Positions 26,255 through 36,373 of a stretch of 64,000 nt of DNA are shown one piece after another. Location of the stretch: NCBI RefSeq assembly GCF_900102675.1, contig NZ_FMYX01000005.1:248001-312000 (forward strand). Direction: 5' to 3'. Within the stretch, counting starts at the first letter, position 1, and each line of letters starts with the position of its first letter. The notes beneath the pieces are model-generated. The model saw nothing but the letters and a program-made list of their open reading frames with translations. It did not search any database and was not told the DNA's origin. Source of the DNA: Pseudomonas guariconensis. GTDB taxonomy: Bacteria; Pseudomonadota; Gammaproteobacteria; Pseudomonadales; Pseudomonadaceae. The position numbers were made by a program, and so were the translations under genes.

Positions 26255-27184
26255 GTGAACAAATTGTCCATTGTGGGTGCCGGAATGGTGGGTGAGGCGG
26301 CGGCGCAAATCATCGCCCGGGAGGAGTTCTGCCGTGAGCTGACGTTGATCGATGTGCAAGGGGACATGGCGCAGGGCAAGGCACTGGATGTCTGGCAGGC
26401 AGCCGTCGAGTCCGGTTCCGATACCCGGGTCTACGGAGGGGGCGATGCTCAGTTGCTGCAGGATTCCGAGTTGGTGGTGATCACCGCGGGCGTGCCGCGC
26501 AAGCCGGGTCAGTCGCGCCAGGATGTACTGAGCATCAACCTGCCGATACTCGACGGCATCATGCGGGACATCAATCGGCATGCCCCGTCGGCGATCGTAC
26601 TGGTGGTGTCGAACCCGGTCGATGTGCTCACTTACCGGGCCTGGAGCCTCAGTGAGCTGGGCCGCGACAAGGTGTTCGGGCAGGCCGGGGTGCTGGATAC
26701 CGCGCGGATGAAGTGCTTCATTGCCGAACAGACAGGCTTTTCTGCCCGGGATATCGCGGCGCTGGTGCTCGGAGGCCATGGCGACAGCATGGTGCCGTTG
26801 ATGCGCTACTGCACGGTCGGCTCTGTACCGCTTTCGCACTTTTTGACCTCTGAGCAGATCGAGCGGATCGTGCAGCGTACCCGTCAGGGAGGCGGCGAAA
26901 TCCTGGGCCTGAAGAAGGTGGGGAGCGCATGCGATGCACCGGGCGTGGCAATCGCCCAGATGGTGGATGCGATCGCCAACGGTCGAAACCGCATTCTGCC
27001 TGCGGTCGCGATCCTCGAGGGCGAGTACGGGCGCCGGGACATTGCCATGGGGGTGCCTTGCGTGCTGGGAGAGCAAGGGCTGACGCGGGTCGTCGAACTG
27101 CCCCTGGATGCGCAGGAGCAATCGATGTTCGACCACTCAGCCGACCAGGTGGCGCGTGACATCGGCGAAATGAAAGCGCTGTGA
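26255..27184 (+). CDS. mdh: NAD-dependent malate dehydrogenase, LDH-like type
   Basis: 309 residues from GTG 26255, a start chosen because GAGGAGG lies six bases upstream and NKLSIVGAGMVG then opens the Rossmann fold. NAD-binding GAGMVG is at 8-13, the substrate loop VPRKPGQSR is at 80-88 with an arginine at position 82 (specific for malate rather than lactate) plus R88 and R151, and the catalytic His is H175 in GGHGDSM. Expected to interconvert malate and oxaloacetate. Pseudomonads generally rely on the quinone-linked Mqo, so this enzyme is an accessory or reversible route. Confidence 0.85.
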   Translation: MNKLSIVGAGMVGEAAAQIIAREEFCRELTLIDVQGDMAQGKALDVWQAAVESGSDTRVYGGGDAQLLQDSELVVITAGVPRKPGQSRQDVLSINLPILDGIMRDINRHAPSAIVLVVSNPVDVLTYRAWSLSELGRDKVFGQAGVLDTARMKCFIAEQTGFSARDIAALVLGGHGDSMVPLMRYCTVGSVPLSHFLTSEQIERIVQRTRQGGGEILGLKKVGSACDAPGVAIAQMVDAIANGRNRILPAVAILEGEYGRRDIAMGVPCVLGEQGLTRVVELPLDAQEQSMFDHSADQVARDIGEMKAL

Positions 27185-27217
27185 GCCTGCAGGGCGCGGG
27201 TTCAGCCGCAGCGCCCC

Positions 27218-29767
27218 TCAGGCGTGCCCGCGGGCCAACGCCTGCGCGAGATAGGGCGCAGTGCGGCTGCCCTGAACCTGGGCAACCTCGGCGGCGGTGC
27301 CGGTCGCGACGACCAGGCCACCGGCCTGGCCTGCCCCGGGTCCAATGTCGATCACCCAGTCGGCCTGGGCCACCATGCGCATGTCGTGCTCGATCATCAC
27401 CACGCTGTTGCCGGCATCGACCAGCTGTTGCAACTGCGCCATCAGCCGGTCGGCATCGGCCACATGCAGGCCGGTGGTCGGCTCGTCGAGCACGTACAGT
27501 GTGCGCCCTCGCTGGCTGCGCTGCAGCTCGGTGGCCAGCTTGATGCGCTGCGCCTCGCCGCCGGACAGCTCGGTGGCCGGCTGGCCCAGGCGCAGGTAAC
27601 CCAGGCCGATCTCGCGCAGCACCTGCAGCGAGCGCGATACCGCTTGCTCGTCGACGAAGAAATCGCAGGCTTCTTCTACGGTCATGCGCAGCACGTCGGC
27701 GATGTTGCGGCCATTCCATTGCACCGCAAGGGTGTCCGCGTTGTAGCGGGCGCCGTGACAGGTGGGGCAGGGGGCATAGACGCTGGGCATGAACAGCAGC
27801 TCGACGCTGACGAAGCCTTCGCCTTCACAGGTGTCGCAACGCCCCTTGGCCACGTTGAACGAGAAACGCCCCGCGTCATAGCGGCGCTTGCGGGCTTCGT
27901 CGGTCGCGGCGAACAGTTTGCGCACAGGGTCGAACAGCCCGGTATAGGTCGCCAGGTTGGAGCGAGGCGTGCGACCGATCGGCTTCTGGTCCACCTGCAC
28001 GACCCGTTGCACGGCCTGTACATCGCCGCCCAGGTGACCGCCGGTGCGCTCGATGATCGTCGGGCCTTCGGTGCTGGCTTCGCTGTCTTGCTCCTCAGGT
28101 TCGTGCCCCAGGTGCAGCAGCATCAACTCGGGCAATGCCTGGGCGATCAGGCTCGACTTGCCGGAGCCGGAGATGCCGGTCACCGCCGTGAGCACACCCA
28201 GCGGCACGCGTGCGTCCACGCCGTGCAGGTTATGACGTCGGATGGCCTTCAGCTCCAGCCAGCCGGTGGGTGTGCGGGCGCGAGTGCTGGGGGCGGGCAG
28301 TTGGTCGAACAGGTAGCGGGCGGTGTGCGATTCGGCCACTTCGCGCAGGCCCGCCGGGGCCCCGCTGTAGAGCACGCGGCCGCCGCGCTCACCGGCATCG
28401 GGACCGACATCCACCAGCCATTGGGCGCGGCGCATCAGTTCCAGATCATGCTCGACCACGAACACCGAGTTGCCGGCGTCGCGCAGGCGGTCGAGGGCGT
28501 CGTAAAGCGCCTGGCTGTCGGAAGGGTGCAGGCCGGCTGAAGGCTCGTCGAGCACATAGACCACGCCGAACAGCAGGGCGCTCAGTTGCGTGGCCAGGCG
28601 CAGTCGCTGAAGCTCGCCGGTCGACAGTGTCGGTGTGGCGCGTTCCAGGGTGAGATAGCCAAGGCCCAGCTGCTGCAGCGTGCGCAGGCGCGCCAACACC
28701 CCTTCGGCCAGGCGCTGCGCGGCCAGTTGTTTTTCGCTCGAGCGGGTGTCCTGGGCAGAGACTTGGCCTCGGCTGACCGGTTCGAGCAAGGCCACGACCT
28801 GGTCCAGCGGCATCTGGGCCAGGGTGCCGATGTCCACCCCGCAGAACGTCACTGACAATGCCTCTGGCTTCAGACGCTTGCCGTCGCACGCTGGGCAGGG
28901 GCGACCCTCCATGAAGCGCGACACACGCTTGCGCATCAGCGCGCTCTGGGTGTTGGCGAATGTGTGCAGTACGTAACGCCGGGCACCGGTGAACGTCCCC
29001 ATGTAGCTGGGCTCGAGTTTGCGCTTGAGGGCGGTGCGGGTTTCGGCCGGCGTGAGGCCCGCATAGACCGGCACGGTGGGCGCTTCTTCGGTGAACAGGA
29101 TCCAGTCGCGGTCTGCCTGCGGCAGGTCTTTCCAGGGCCTGTCGACGTCATAGCCCAGGGTGACCAGGATGTCGCGCAGGTTCTGCCCATGCCAGGCCGT
29201 TGGCCAGGCGGCGATGGCCCGGTCGCGGATGCTCAAGGTCGGGTCGGGGACCAGGCTCGCCTCGCTGACCTCATAGACGTGCCCCAGGCCATGGCACGCC
29301 GGGCAGGCCCCTTGCGGTGTATTGGCCGAGAAGTCTTCGGCATACAGCATCGGCTGGCCGCTGGGGTAGGTGCCAGCGCGCGAGTACAACATGCGCACCA
29401 GGCTCGACAGGTTGGTCACGCTGCCGACCGAGGAACGGGCATTGCTCGCACCGCGTTGTTGTTGCAGCGCCACAGCCGGGGGCAATCCATCGATCGCGTC
29501 GACATCCGGCACGCCCACCTGGTCGATCAGTCGCCGGGCGTAAGGCGCTACGGATTCGAAGTAGCGGCGCTGCGCTTCGGCATACAGAGTGCCGAAGGCC
29601 AGCGATGACTTGCCGGAGCCGGAAACGCCGGAAAACACCACCAGTGCATCGCGGGGGATGGCGACATCCACATCCTTGAGGTTGTGTTCGCGCGCGCCGC
29701 GCACCATCACATAGCCGTCTTCGGTCTCGAGGTGGGCACGGTCGGTCGGGGAGGGGGTGCGTGTCAT
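27218..29767 (-). CDS. UvrA paralog (UvrA2-type ABC ATPase)
   Basis: 849 residues, about 90 shorter than canonical UvrA. Two ABC ATPase halves are visible: Walker [10 protein letters not shown] near residue 47 and [10 protein letters not shown] near 525; signature LSTGELQRL in the first half (degenerate) and [11 protein letters not shown] in the second. Zinc modules appear as CPACHGLGH and CPACDGKRL in the first half and CDTCEGEGF and CPTCHGAR in the second. The shortened insert region fits class II UvrA, which lacks the UvrB-binding domain and is associated with resistance to DNA-intercalating compounds. ATG at 29767. Confidence 0.85.
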   Translation of the reverse strand: MTRTPSPTDRAHLETEDGYVMVRGAREHNLKDVDVAIPRDALVVFSGVSGSGKSSLAFGTLYAEAQRRYFESVAPYARRLIDQVGVPDVDAIDGLPPAVALQQQRGASNARSSVGSVTNLSSLVRMLYSRAGTYPSGQPMLYAEDFSANTPQGACPACHGLGHVYEVSEASLVPDPTLSIRDRAIAAWPTAWHGQNLRDILVTLGYDVDRPWKDLPQADRDWILFTEEAPTVPVYAGLTPAETRTALKRKLEPSYMGTFTGARRYVLHTFANTQSALMRKRVSRFMEGRPCPACDGKRLKPEALSVTFCGVDIGTLAQMPLDQVVALLEPVSRGQVSAQDTRSSEKQLAAQRLAEGVLARLRTLQQLGLGYLTLERATPTLSTGELQRLRLATQLSALLFGVVYVLDEPSAGLHPSDSQALYDALDRLRDAGNSVFVVEHDLELMRRAQWLVDVGPDAGERGGRVLYSGAPAGLREVAESHTARYLFDQLPAPSTRARTPTGWLELKAIRRHNLHGVDARVPLGVLTAVTGISGSGKSSLIAQALPELMLLHLGHEPEEQDSEASTEGPTIIERTGGHLGGDVQAVQRVVQVDQKPIGRTPRSNLATYTGLFDPVRKLFAATDEARKRRYDAGRFSFNVAKGRCDTCEGEGFVSVELLFMPSVYAPCPTCHGARYNADTLAVQWNGRNIADVLRMTVEEACDFFVDEQAVSRSLQVLREIGLGYLRLGQPATELSGGEAQRIKLATELQRSQRGRTLYVLDEPTTGLHVADADRLMAQLQQLVDAGNSVVMIEHDMRMVAQADWVIDIGPGAGQAGGLVVATGTAAEVAQVQGSRTAPYLAQALARGHA

Positions 29768-29826
29768 GGGGCGGCGGCTCGGCGGCTGGCAAAAGGGTTA
29801 CGGTAGCCGTTGTCGGGCCTCGGCGC

Positions 29827-30885
29827 CTACCCCTGGGTGTCTTGAGGGCGTTGGGTGTGGAGTCTGGTGTGCATGTTCTCTGGCGTGCCCTTGTCCTTTG
29901 CCAGAAGCTTGCGGGCTGTCTCTATAAAGGGCGTGACCACCAGACTGTACAGCGTCAGGTAACGCTGCTGGTCTTGTTCTGCGGTGCCGAAGCGGATGTC
30001 TTCAGGCGTTGAGGTGGTGACATAGAGCGTGCCGAACATCCAGTCCCAGAGGGACAGGTTGGTGCCGAAGTTGCGGTTGAAATGGCGCGGGGCGTCACTG
30101 TGGTGGATCTGGTGCTGGGCCGGACTGTTCAATACATGCTCAAGCCGCGGACCGAACGACAGCCAGACATGGCTATGGCGAAGGTTGGCCGCCAGGCCAT
30201 TGAAGATGAACACCAGGTAGGTCACCCCGAACAAGGTGTAGCGGCTGATTTCGCCGCCGCAGGCGTACCAGAAGCAACCGGCGTACAGGCCGATGAATAG
30301 ACTGGTGCTCAGTTTTTCGACGATCTTTTCCACGAAGTGCACCCGGCTTGCCGTCACGGGTACCAACACGGGCGCTGAATGATGAACCTTGTGAAAAGCC
30401 CAGAGCCAGCGGGAATGAAACGCCCGATGCGCCCAGTAATGAATGAAGTCTTTGACCAGGAACACCCCCTACCCGTACAGCAGTGAGAGCCCGAGGTTTT
30501 CACCCACGCGCGGGCGTTCGCCCCAGAGATTGACGAAAAAGGCCTGGTAGTCGCCTGAATGCAGGATGTAGGGATCGACCCAGTTGACGATAGGCAGCAC
30601 CAGCGCGACTTTGAGGACGGCTCGCACGAAGTAGTAGCGGTAATCCAGCAGCGCCGAGGGATGCAGGTGTACTCGGCCAGCGCCGATGAACTGCCAGAAC
30701 GAAGGGGCGTCGGTCAGGCCGTGATGCTTTCTGAAGCGGAACAGGCTATAGGCGACGCCATAGGAGATGCAAAGGAACAGGACCCCGAAACGGCCGTTCA
30801 GGTTGAATATGCCGAGAAACTGCTCGGTGACGGGCGCGATCACCCACTCGGTCAGATGTTCGAAGGCAAGCGATAGTGCATCCAC
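29827..30885 (-). pseudogene. Sterol desaturase/fatty acid hydroxylase-family gene broken by an in-frame TAG
   Basis: Reading the minus strand from 30885, the frame codes for the membrane N-terminus of the family (through GENLGLSLLYG), meets a TAG at 30471-30469 and continues in the same frame with the catalytic part: FIHYWAHRAFHSRW, FHKVHHSAPV and HQIHHSDAPRHFNRNFG, which supply the three histidine clusters of a di-iron site. The intact gene would be about 352 residues. All catalytic histidines lie after the stop, so the upstream product is inactive; reinitiation at GTG 30465 lacks a Shine-Dalgarno site. A sequencing error or a recent nonsense mutation are both possible. Confidence 0.8.
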
Positions 30886-31026
30886 GAAACGGCGGCCTCG
30901 GCGAAAGAAACGGCATTGTAAATCAGATTGATTTACTTAAGCGTCTTTATATGAAGCCTCAACCGTGGGTTTGTGGGCGCTACGCCACGGTATGATAAGC
31001 GCAACGCGATCCCGCCAGAGTGAATC

Positions 31027-31200
31027 ATGAACCGTCAGAAAAAAATCAAGCAGTTGCTCAAGGCCCATGCCAAGAAAGCCAGCGCCAAGCTCGCACCGCG
31101 CAGCAACAAGCCCAAGTACATCAGCAAGGCCGAGCGGGAGAAGCTGGCCGCGCAGGCGGCGAGTGAATCAAGCGCAGAGATCGAGCAAGGCGCGCATTGA
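31027..31200 (+). CDS. DUF2986 small basic protein
   Basis: 57 residues (MNRQKKIKQLLKAHAKKASA at the start, then KYISKAEREKL). The short lysine-rich sequence with the NKPKYISKAER core is the DUF2986 pattern, conserved in gamma-proteobacteria and of unknown role, perhaps nucleic-acid or ribosome associated given its charge. Short and isolated: the nearest gene upstream is the broken desaturase on the other strand. Confidence 0.72.
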   Translation: MNRQKKIKQLLKAHAKKASAKLAPRSNKPKYISKAEREKLAAQAASESSAEIEQGAH

Positions 31201-31369
31201 TCACCGCCAGCGCTTCCTATCTTCGCAGCGGCGCCACCGACCGCTGCTGATGGCGAGCCAGGTGTTCAAGGCGACGCAGTGTACTTCCTTGTGGCTGGAC
31301 CTGTTCGAAAGGCACGCCTCCTGCAGGCAAAGGGGCATCCATAGCCCCTGTGCCTCCATGTCTGCCGAA

Positions 31370-32752
31370 TCAATCAGCCGCGATTTGCAGTTCCGGCAGC
31401 TTGACACGAAACGCCCGGGTGACCCCTAGCAGGCAGATGAATCCAAGCCCCATCCAGCCCAGGCCAATCATGAACGACATGCTCGACAGGCTGGTCCACA
31501 GCCAGATGGTGCTCAGGAACCCCAGCCCCGGAAGCATGCCGTACAACAGGTAGTTGCGCAGGCCACGCAGCTTCTGGCCGACCAGGTAGTGCTTGACCAC
31601 CGCCAGGTTCACCGCCGAGAAGGCGAACAGTGCACCGAAGCTGATCATGTTGGCGACGGTATCAAGGGTGATGAACAGCGCGATCAGCGACAGAAGGCTG
31701 ACCACCATGATGGCTGTGGCCGGCACCCGCTTCTTGGACACCAACTGGCCAAATGCGCGCGGCAGCACGCCGTCCCGGCCCATGGCGAACAGCACCCGTG
31801 ACACGCTCGCCTGGGACACCATCGCCGAGGCGAAGCAACCTGCCACGTAGGTGGCCGTGAAGGCGCTCACCAGCAGTTCACCGCCCACCCGGCGCATGAC
31901 GTCCACCGATGCGGAGTCGGGGTCGTGGAAAGTGCTCCACTGCGGAAACACCATCTGGGCACACCAGGACACCACCAGAAACAGCAGGCCACCGATCATT
32001 GTCACCGCCATGATCGCCTGGGGGATGCGACGTTGTGGGTTGGGGGTTTCCTCGGCCATGGTCGACACCGCGTCGAAGCCCAGGAACGACAAGCAAAGTA
32101 CGGCTGCGCCGGTCATGATCAGCGGCACGCTGAAGCCTTCATGGTGGAAAGGCGCCAGCAGCGAAACAGGCCCCGCTTGCTGGTTCAGGTGACTGATCGA
32201 CAGCGCGATGAAGACCACGATGAACACCAACTGGGCAACGATCAGCACCCAGTTGACACGGGTGATGGACTCGATGCCGATCAGGTTGAGGAAAGTCACC
32301 AGAGCGATGGAGCCGAGCGCCCATACCCACGCGGGGACTTCGGGGAAGTATTCGGACATGTAGATGCCGATCAACAGATAGCTCAGCAGCGGCAGGAAGA
32401 TGTAGTCAAGCAGTAGGGTCCATCCGGCCATGAAGCCGAAGTAGGTGCCGAAGGCCTTGCGGGTGTAGGTGTACACCGAGCCGGAATAGGGGTGGGCCTG
32501 GACCATTCGTCCATAGCTGTAGGCAGTGAACAGCATGGCGACGAGCGTCAGTATGTAGGCGGTGGGCAGATGCCCTTGGGTCATTTGGGTGACCAGTCCG
32601 TAAGTGGTGAATACCGCCAGCGGCACCATGTAGGCTAAACCGAACAGCACTAGGGCGGTCAGGCTCATGGACTGGCGGAAACGACTTGATGAGGTGCTTT
32701 GCGACGGTGAATGGTGGGAGGAGGTATCGGCCGCATTTGTTGTTATATTCAT
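31370..32752 (-). CDS. APC-superfamily amino acid/polyamine permease
   Basis: 460 residues from ATG 32752, which has AGGAG six bases upstream (the ATG at 32779 is less likely). About 12 hydrophobic helices. Family marks are the GLAYMVPLAVFTTYG helix 1 break, YSGSVYTYTRKAFG after helix 2 and SFLGFDAVSTMAEETPNPQR in helix 6, close to the PuuP/YeeF-type putrescine and amino acid transporters. The long upstream non-coding stretch (32753-33502) probably carries its control region. Substrate not determinable by reading. Confidence 0.83.
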   Translation of the reverse strand: MNITTNAADTSSHHSPSQSTSSSRFRQSMSLTALVLFGLAYMVPLAVFTTYGLVTQMTQGHLPTAYILTLVAMLFTAYSYGRMVQAHPYSGSVYTYTRKAFGTYFGFMAGWTLLLDYIFLPLLSYLLIGIYMSEYFPEVPAWVWALGSIALVTFLNLIGIESITRVNWVLIVAQLVFIVVFIALSISHLNQQAGPVSLLAPFHHEGFSVPLIMTGAAVLCLSFLGFDAVSTMAEETPNPQRRIPQAIMAVTMIGGLLFLVVSWCAQMVFPQWSTFHDPDSASVDVMRRVGGELLVSAFTATYVAGCFASAMVSQASVSRVLFAMGRDGVLPRAFGQLVSKKRVPATAIMVVSLLSLIALFITLDTVANMISFGALFAFSAVNLAVVKHYLVGQKLRGLRNYLLYGMLPGLGFLSTIWLWTSLSSMSFMIGLGWMGLGFICLLGVTRAFRVKLPELQIAAD

Positions 32753-33502
32753 TACTGACTCCTGAAAGTTCAGAGGCAAGGCACTGGCGGTATTTGGGTC
32801 GATCGTGACTTTGTGGGTACGTTTGTTATCTTTGTAAAAACCTCGGTGCGGGCACGTGATGACCTGCGTTGAAATAACGCATTCAGCACGTCCAAGAGTC
32901 GCTACGTTGAAACTTGCAGCTTCACAAGCGTTTTACGGCATGAGTGGGGCGACCTGCGGGCTCGAATGGCGCCAGGCCATGGCAGCGATATAAAACCGGG
33001 CCTTCGGAACGAGAGGAGCCGTAACACTGCAGGTCAATTCCTGTAGTTCATTAAGTAGGTGTAACTACTTAATACTTTCAAGGCCTTTATATTGCCATCG
33101 AACGGATATCGGATTTCGAATGACAACAGCGGCAATATTGCTCGATGACCACTAAATGCCTTGATCAAGAAAGCATGACAAGACAATCCCTGTTGGCCCA
33201 ACGACGATCCTGTTTTCGACTTGGGGATTGAACGAGTCCGTTGTCCAACCAGGACTCAAGCTTCAGACGGTTTTGATCCACCTCTCATGGCCTGTCACTC
33301 CACCCCTGGAGTGTCAATTCTTCATATCGTCCGTGCTTGGCTATTTTTCCATGGCTGTGCGGAGGCCACCATCACCCTTTTGTGTGAGCTAGCGCTGGGC
33401 AGATACGGTCACAGGAGATACAGATTGAACAGGGCCCAGCACCACACCGCAGCGACTATTAATTGCACGGAAAATGCGCCGAACCTGAGCCCTGCAAGCA
33501 CA
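32753..33502. other. 750-base gene-free region upstream of the APC permease
   Basis: No convincing gene. Composition is more AT-rich than the surroundings in 33040-33180. It holds the inverted repeat at 33050-33073 and must contain the permease promoter. A long open frame on the plus strand from 33221 overlaps the antisense of the P-loop kinase gene and is not coding. Confidence 0.5.
33050..33073. promoter_or_regulatory. Perfect 9-bp inverted repeat, operator-like
   Basis: ATTAAGTAG (33050-33058) and CTACTTAAT (33065-33073) are perfectly complementary around a six-base spacer. The AT-rich, hyphenated dyad, about 300 bases upstream of the APC permease start, looks like a dimeric repressor site; as RNA it would be a weak hairpin. 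Confidence 0.5.
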
Positions 33503-34063
33503 CTAGGGACGATCGTGTCGCGTTGGCTCCATCGCTCTCTGCAGGGTCGTGTCATCGAACCTTTCCAAGAAGCGGTCGATCTGCGTCTTGCCGCACAGAT
33601 GCACGGTTGGAACCTGCGGCGCCACAGTCAGGCGGATGGCTTCAATCTCTGCGCGGTAGCTGTTATCGAACTGCCAGACGAATTTCAAGAACTCCAGAAA
33701 CGCTTTGTCCAGGCGTTCCTTGCAGCCAACCGGCCGGTCGGCCCGGGGCCTGTCCAGCAGGCTGCGAACGATCACCCGGGCGAGGCAGATGAGTCGCGGG
33801 GTATCAAGCCAGATGACCAGGTCGGCTTGGGGCAGGCGCAGGTCGAAGGTGCGCCGTGCATAGTTGCCTTCACAGACCCAGGCGGGCGCGGCAACGGCAT
33901 GGCGTACCCGTTCGCGAAACTGGTCGGCGTCGGGTTCTTCCCAGTTTGGTTCCCAGAACAACGTATCCAGGTGCACGACGCAAGCGCCGAGGCGTTTGCC
34001 CAGCGCCCGGGCCAATGTCGATTTGCCGCTGCCGGCGTTACCGAGTATCACAATCCGTTGCAT
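33503..34063 (-). CDS. P-loop kinase-like ATPase (adenylate kinase/topology-modulation type)
   Basis: 186 residues: Walker A GNAGSGKSTLA at about 8-18, followed by LGKRLGACVVHLDTLFWEPNW, a pattern typical of the small AAA/P-loop group labelled adenylate kinase or topology modulation protein. The motif CEGNYARRTFDLRLPQADLVIWLD matches the Walker B/LID region of that group. ATG 34063 begins MQRIVILGN; upstream in-frame codons are not protein-like. Phosphoryl acceptor unknown. The gene stands alone, 58 bases from the next minus-strand gene. Confidence 0.78.
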   Translation of the reverse strand: MQRIVILGNAGSGKSTLARALGKRLGACVVHLDTLFWEPNWEEPDADQFRERVRHAVAAPAWVCEGNYARRTFDLRLPQADLVIWLDTPRLICLARVIVRSLLDRPRADRPVGCKERLDKAFLEFLKFVWQFDNSYRAEIEAIRLTVAPQVPTVHLCGKTQIDRFLERFDDTTLQRAMEPTRHDRP

Positions 34064-34121
34064 GGGAAGACTTCCAGTCGCCAAATGAGGGGCGGCGATT
34101 TTGCGGATTTTGTGGGTGCTG

Positions 34122-34475
34122 TCAAGGCGAGAAGGGCCAGGCGCCCACGGCATAACTGGTGCGCGCATCGTTCGAGGCCTCATCGTTCAAGTGGCTGATG
34201 GCCGCGCTTTTCGCCTGGGCATCCACGAGCGCGGTCTGTCGATCCGAGAGCTGCTGGTTGGCCGTGAACAGGTTCGCCACCTGTTGCTCCAAGTGGTTCA
34301 GTGCATCCACAAGTACCTTCTTTTGCTCAAGCTCATCAGCCAGTTGGTGGGCGAGATCGCTCACCCGAGCGATTTGCTGCTCCTGCTCGGGGGTGACGTT
34401 CGCTGGCGAGGCAACGGTGAATCCGCTGAACACCGAAGACAGGCTGCAAAGCGCAATGCCAAAATACTTTTCCAT
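34122..34475 (-). CDS. Small exported coiled-coil protein
   Basis: About 117 residues from ATG 34475: a signal peptide (EKYFGIALCSLSSVFSGFTVA, cleavage near VASPA) and then a heptad-like helical region (ARVSDLAHQLADELEQKKVL, DALNHLEQQVANLFTANQQL) predicted to form a coiled coil. No recognised domain. It is 58 bases upstream of the P-loop kinase gene on the same strand. Confidence 0.6.
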   Translation of the reverse strand: MEKYFGIALCSLSSVFSGFTVASPANVTPEQEQQIARVSDLAHQLADELEQKKVLVDALNHLEQQVANLFTANQQLSDRQTALVDAQAKSAAISHLNDEASNDARTSYAVGAWPFSP

Positions 34476-34633
34476 CAGGTATCCAGAGCCTGTCACGGTG
34501 ATGGGTCATCGATTCACGATGGGACCATGACAGGGCCAGGCGGCCAAGAAGATGAGTCTTAAAAGTGCCTTGGTGGGAACACCGAATGCCGGCGTGTTTG
34601 CAGTATCATGCGCGCCCGCGTTCGGAGCAGCCC

Positions 34634-34834
34634 ATGGCCAAAGACATCGACAACCCCTGCGTCTCGCTTTGCCAGCTCAATGGCGAGCTGTGCGTGAGCT
34701 GTGGCAGAACCCGCGAAGAGATCCGCAAATGGCGCGGCATGAAGCGGCCGGAGAAGATGGCGACGGTGCAGCGTGCGGCGACGCGGTTGAAGGCCATCGT
34801 CAAGAAGGGCGCCAAGCGTCAGGCGCGTGACTGA
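34634..34834 (+). CDS. DUF1289 small cysteine protein
   Basis: 66 residues beginning MAKDIDNPCVSLCQLNGELC; the four cysteines in NPCVSLC...LCVSCGRT and the following REEIRKWRGM are the DUF1289 signature, suggesting a small metal-binding fold. The C-terminus is strongly basic (KKGAKRQARD). Start 34634; a longer upstream frame is not protein-like. Isolated, convergent with the MFS gene at 34899. Confidence 0.82.
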   Translation: MAKDIDNPCVSLCQLNGELCVSCGRTREEIRKWRGMKRPEKMATVQRAATRLKAIVKKGAKRQARD

Positions 34835-34898
34835 CCGGTGAATACCCTTGAGGGCTGCTCAGGGCAGCCCCAAGGGTATCGCCAGCGCACTTGAGCCT

Positions 34899-36224
34899 TT
34901 ATCGCAACGCCTTGCCTTTGGTCTCCGGCGCCCAGGCCACTGTCACCAGCAGGCCCAGTAGCGGGAAGAGCGCCATCATGATCAAGGTCGCCGAGAAGCC
35001 GAACGCCTGCAGCAACGAGGGCAGCAGGTAGGTCACGCCTGCTGCCGATATCCGCGAGAAAGCCGCCGAGAAGCCGATCCCGGTCGCACGGACATGGGTG
35101 TCGAAAATCTCAGGCGGATAGACGAACTGAATGTTGTTGATCGCAGGCCCGATGAACATGTACGTCGCGAACAAGCCTACGACGACCCAGGTCGGCGCAT
35201 GGGCGAACAGGCCCAGTGCCAGGAAGATCGCCAGTACCGCGACGAAGGTCCAGATGACGAATCCGCGACGGCTCATCCAGTGCACCAGGAACACCCCAAA
35301 GACCACCCCGGCGATCTGAATGGCGTTCAGCGACAGGTCGACCCGGTGATCGCCTTGCAGCCCCAGCGTTTCCAGCACCGGCACCATGAAGGTGAAGATG
35401 GCGAAGAAGGGGCCGACCTGACAGAACCAGAACAGGCCGGAGAACAAGGTGTGTTTCCAGGTGTCGCGCTTGAACAGCTCGCCCAGCGAGGCGCCCTTGG
35501 GGCTGACATCGACATCGGGAATCGCGTACTCGGCGCCGAAGTGCCGATCGACGATGGCCCGGGCCTCGGCGTCCCGTCCCTGTGCCTTGAGCCACATCGG
35601 TGTTTCCGGCAGCAGCAGGCGAAGCAGGTAGATGATGACCGCTGGAATCACACTCGAACCCAACAGCATTCGCCAGTTATCACCGTCGTAGAAGGCGCCG
35701 ATGATGAAGGCGGCGGTAAAGCCGATTTGCCAGGCGATGGTGAAGCAGCCAAGCAAGGCCCCGCGGTTCTTGCGTCGGGAAAACTCGGCCAGGACCGTGG
35801 AGCCGACGGCGTACTCGACGCCGATTGCCAGCCCTAGAAGCAAGCGGATGACCACCAGTTGCCAGATGTCCTGCACGAAGAACTGGCACACCGACAGGAC
35901 AATGAACGCCGCCAGGTTCCAGGAGAACACTGGTCGACGTCCGTAACGGTCGGCGAAGTTGCCGAACACCAGACCGCCGATGAATACACCGATCAACGCA
36001 CTGCAGGCAATCAGGCCTTGGCTCGTTGCGGTCAGCAGCAGTTCGTTCTTGGCCAGCGCCAGCGCAGGGCCGACGATTCCCAGGATGTAGCCATCCAGCG
36101 CAGCGCCGCCCAGACAGGCGAGCGCGGCGATGACATGGATGGGCATCAGGCGCGCCTCATCCAGCAAACGTTGACCGGACGTGCTGCTTGCTTCGCGTGG
36201 ACTCGAAGCGATTGGCATACCCAT
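34899..36224 (-). CDS. MFS transporter of the putative ATC/cysteine cluster
   Basis: 441 residues, 12 membrane segments, sugar-porter/AAHS-like MFS branch: NFADRYGRRPVF (motif A, GxxxDRxGRR) after helix 2 and a YPPEIFDTHVRATGIGFS segment with R(A)TG after helix 10 in the C-terminal half. GGAGG lies five bases before ATG 36224. It lies downstream of RidA on the same strand (149-base gap) in the aminothiazoline carboxylate gene run, and so probably imports the aminothiazoline substrate or a related zwitterion, or exports product; this is inference from position. Confidence 0.83.
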   Translation of the reverse strand: MGMPIASSPREASSTSGQRLLDEARLMPIHVIAALACLGGAALDGYILGIVGPALALAKNELLLTATSQGLIACSALIGVFIGGLVFGNFADRYGRRPVFSWNLAAFIVLSVCQFFVQDIWQLVVIRLLLGLAIGVEYAVGSTVLAEFSRRKNRGALLGCFTIAWQIGFTAAFIIGAFYDGDNWRMLLGSSVIPAVIIYLLRLLLPETPMWLKAQGRDAEARAIVDRHFGAEYAIPDVDVSPKGASLGELFKRDTWKHTLFSGLFWFCQVGPFFAIFTFMVPVLETLGLQGDHRVDLSLNAIQIAGVVFGVFLVHWMSRRGFVIWTFVAVLAIFLALGLFAHAPTWVVVGLFATYMFIGPAINNIQFVYPPEIFDTHVRATGIGFSAAFSRISAAGVTYLLPSLLQAFGFSATLIMMALFPLLGLLVTVAWAPETKGKALR

Positions 36225-36373
36225 AAAAGCCTCCGCAATCTCTCGTTGTAATTATTGATGTGCGCAGACGGTCCCCCCGCCGTGGCGGGCGCCTGCATGA
36301 CGCGTGCTGGGTCTATGTGGCGGTGCGATACCGGGGCCGTCGGAAGCAAAGACCTCAGGCCCCGGCAGTGGGA

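Noticed and set aside
33221..34198. Plus-strand open frame of 325 codons
   Set aside because: It is antisense to the P-loop kinase gene, whose Walker A motif is clear on the minus strand.
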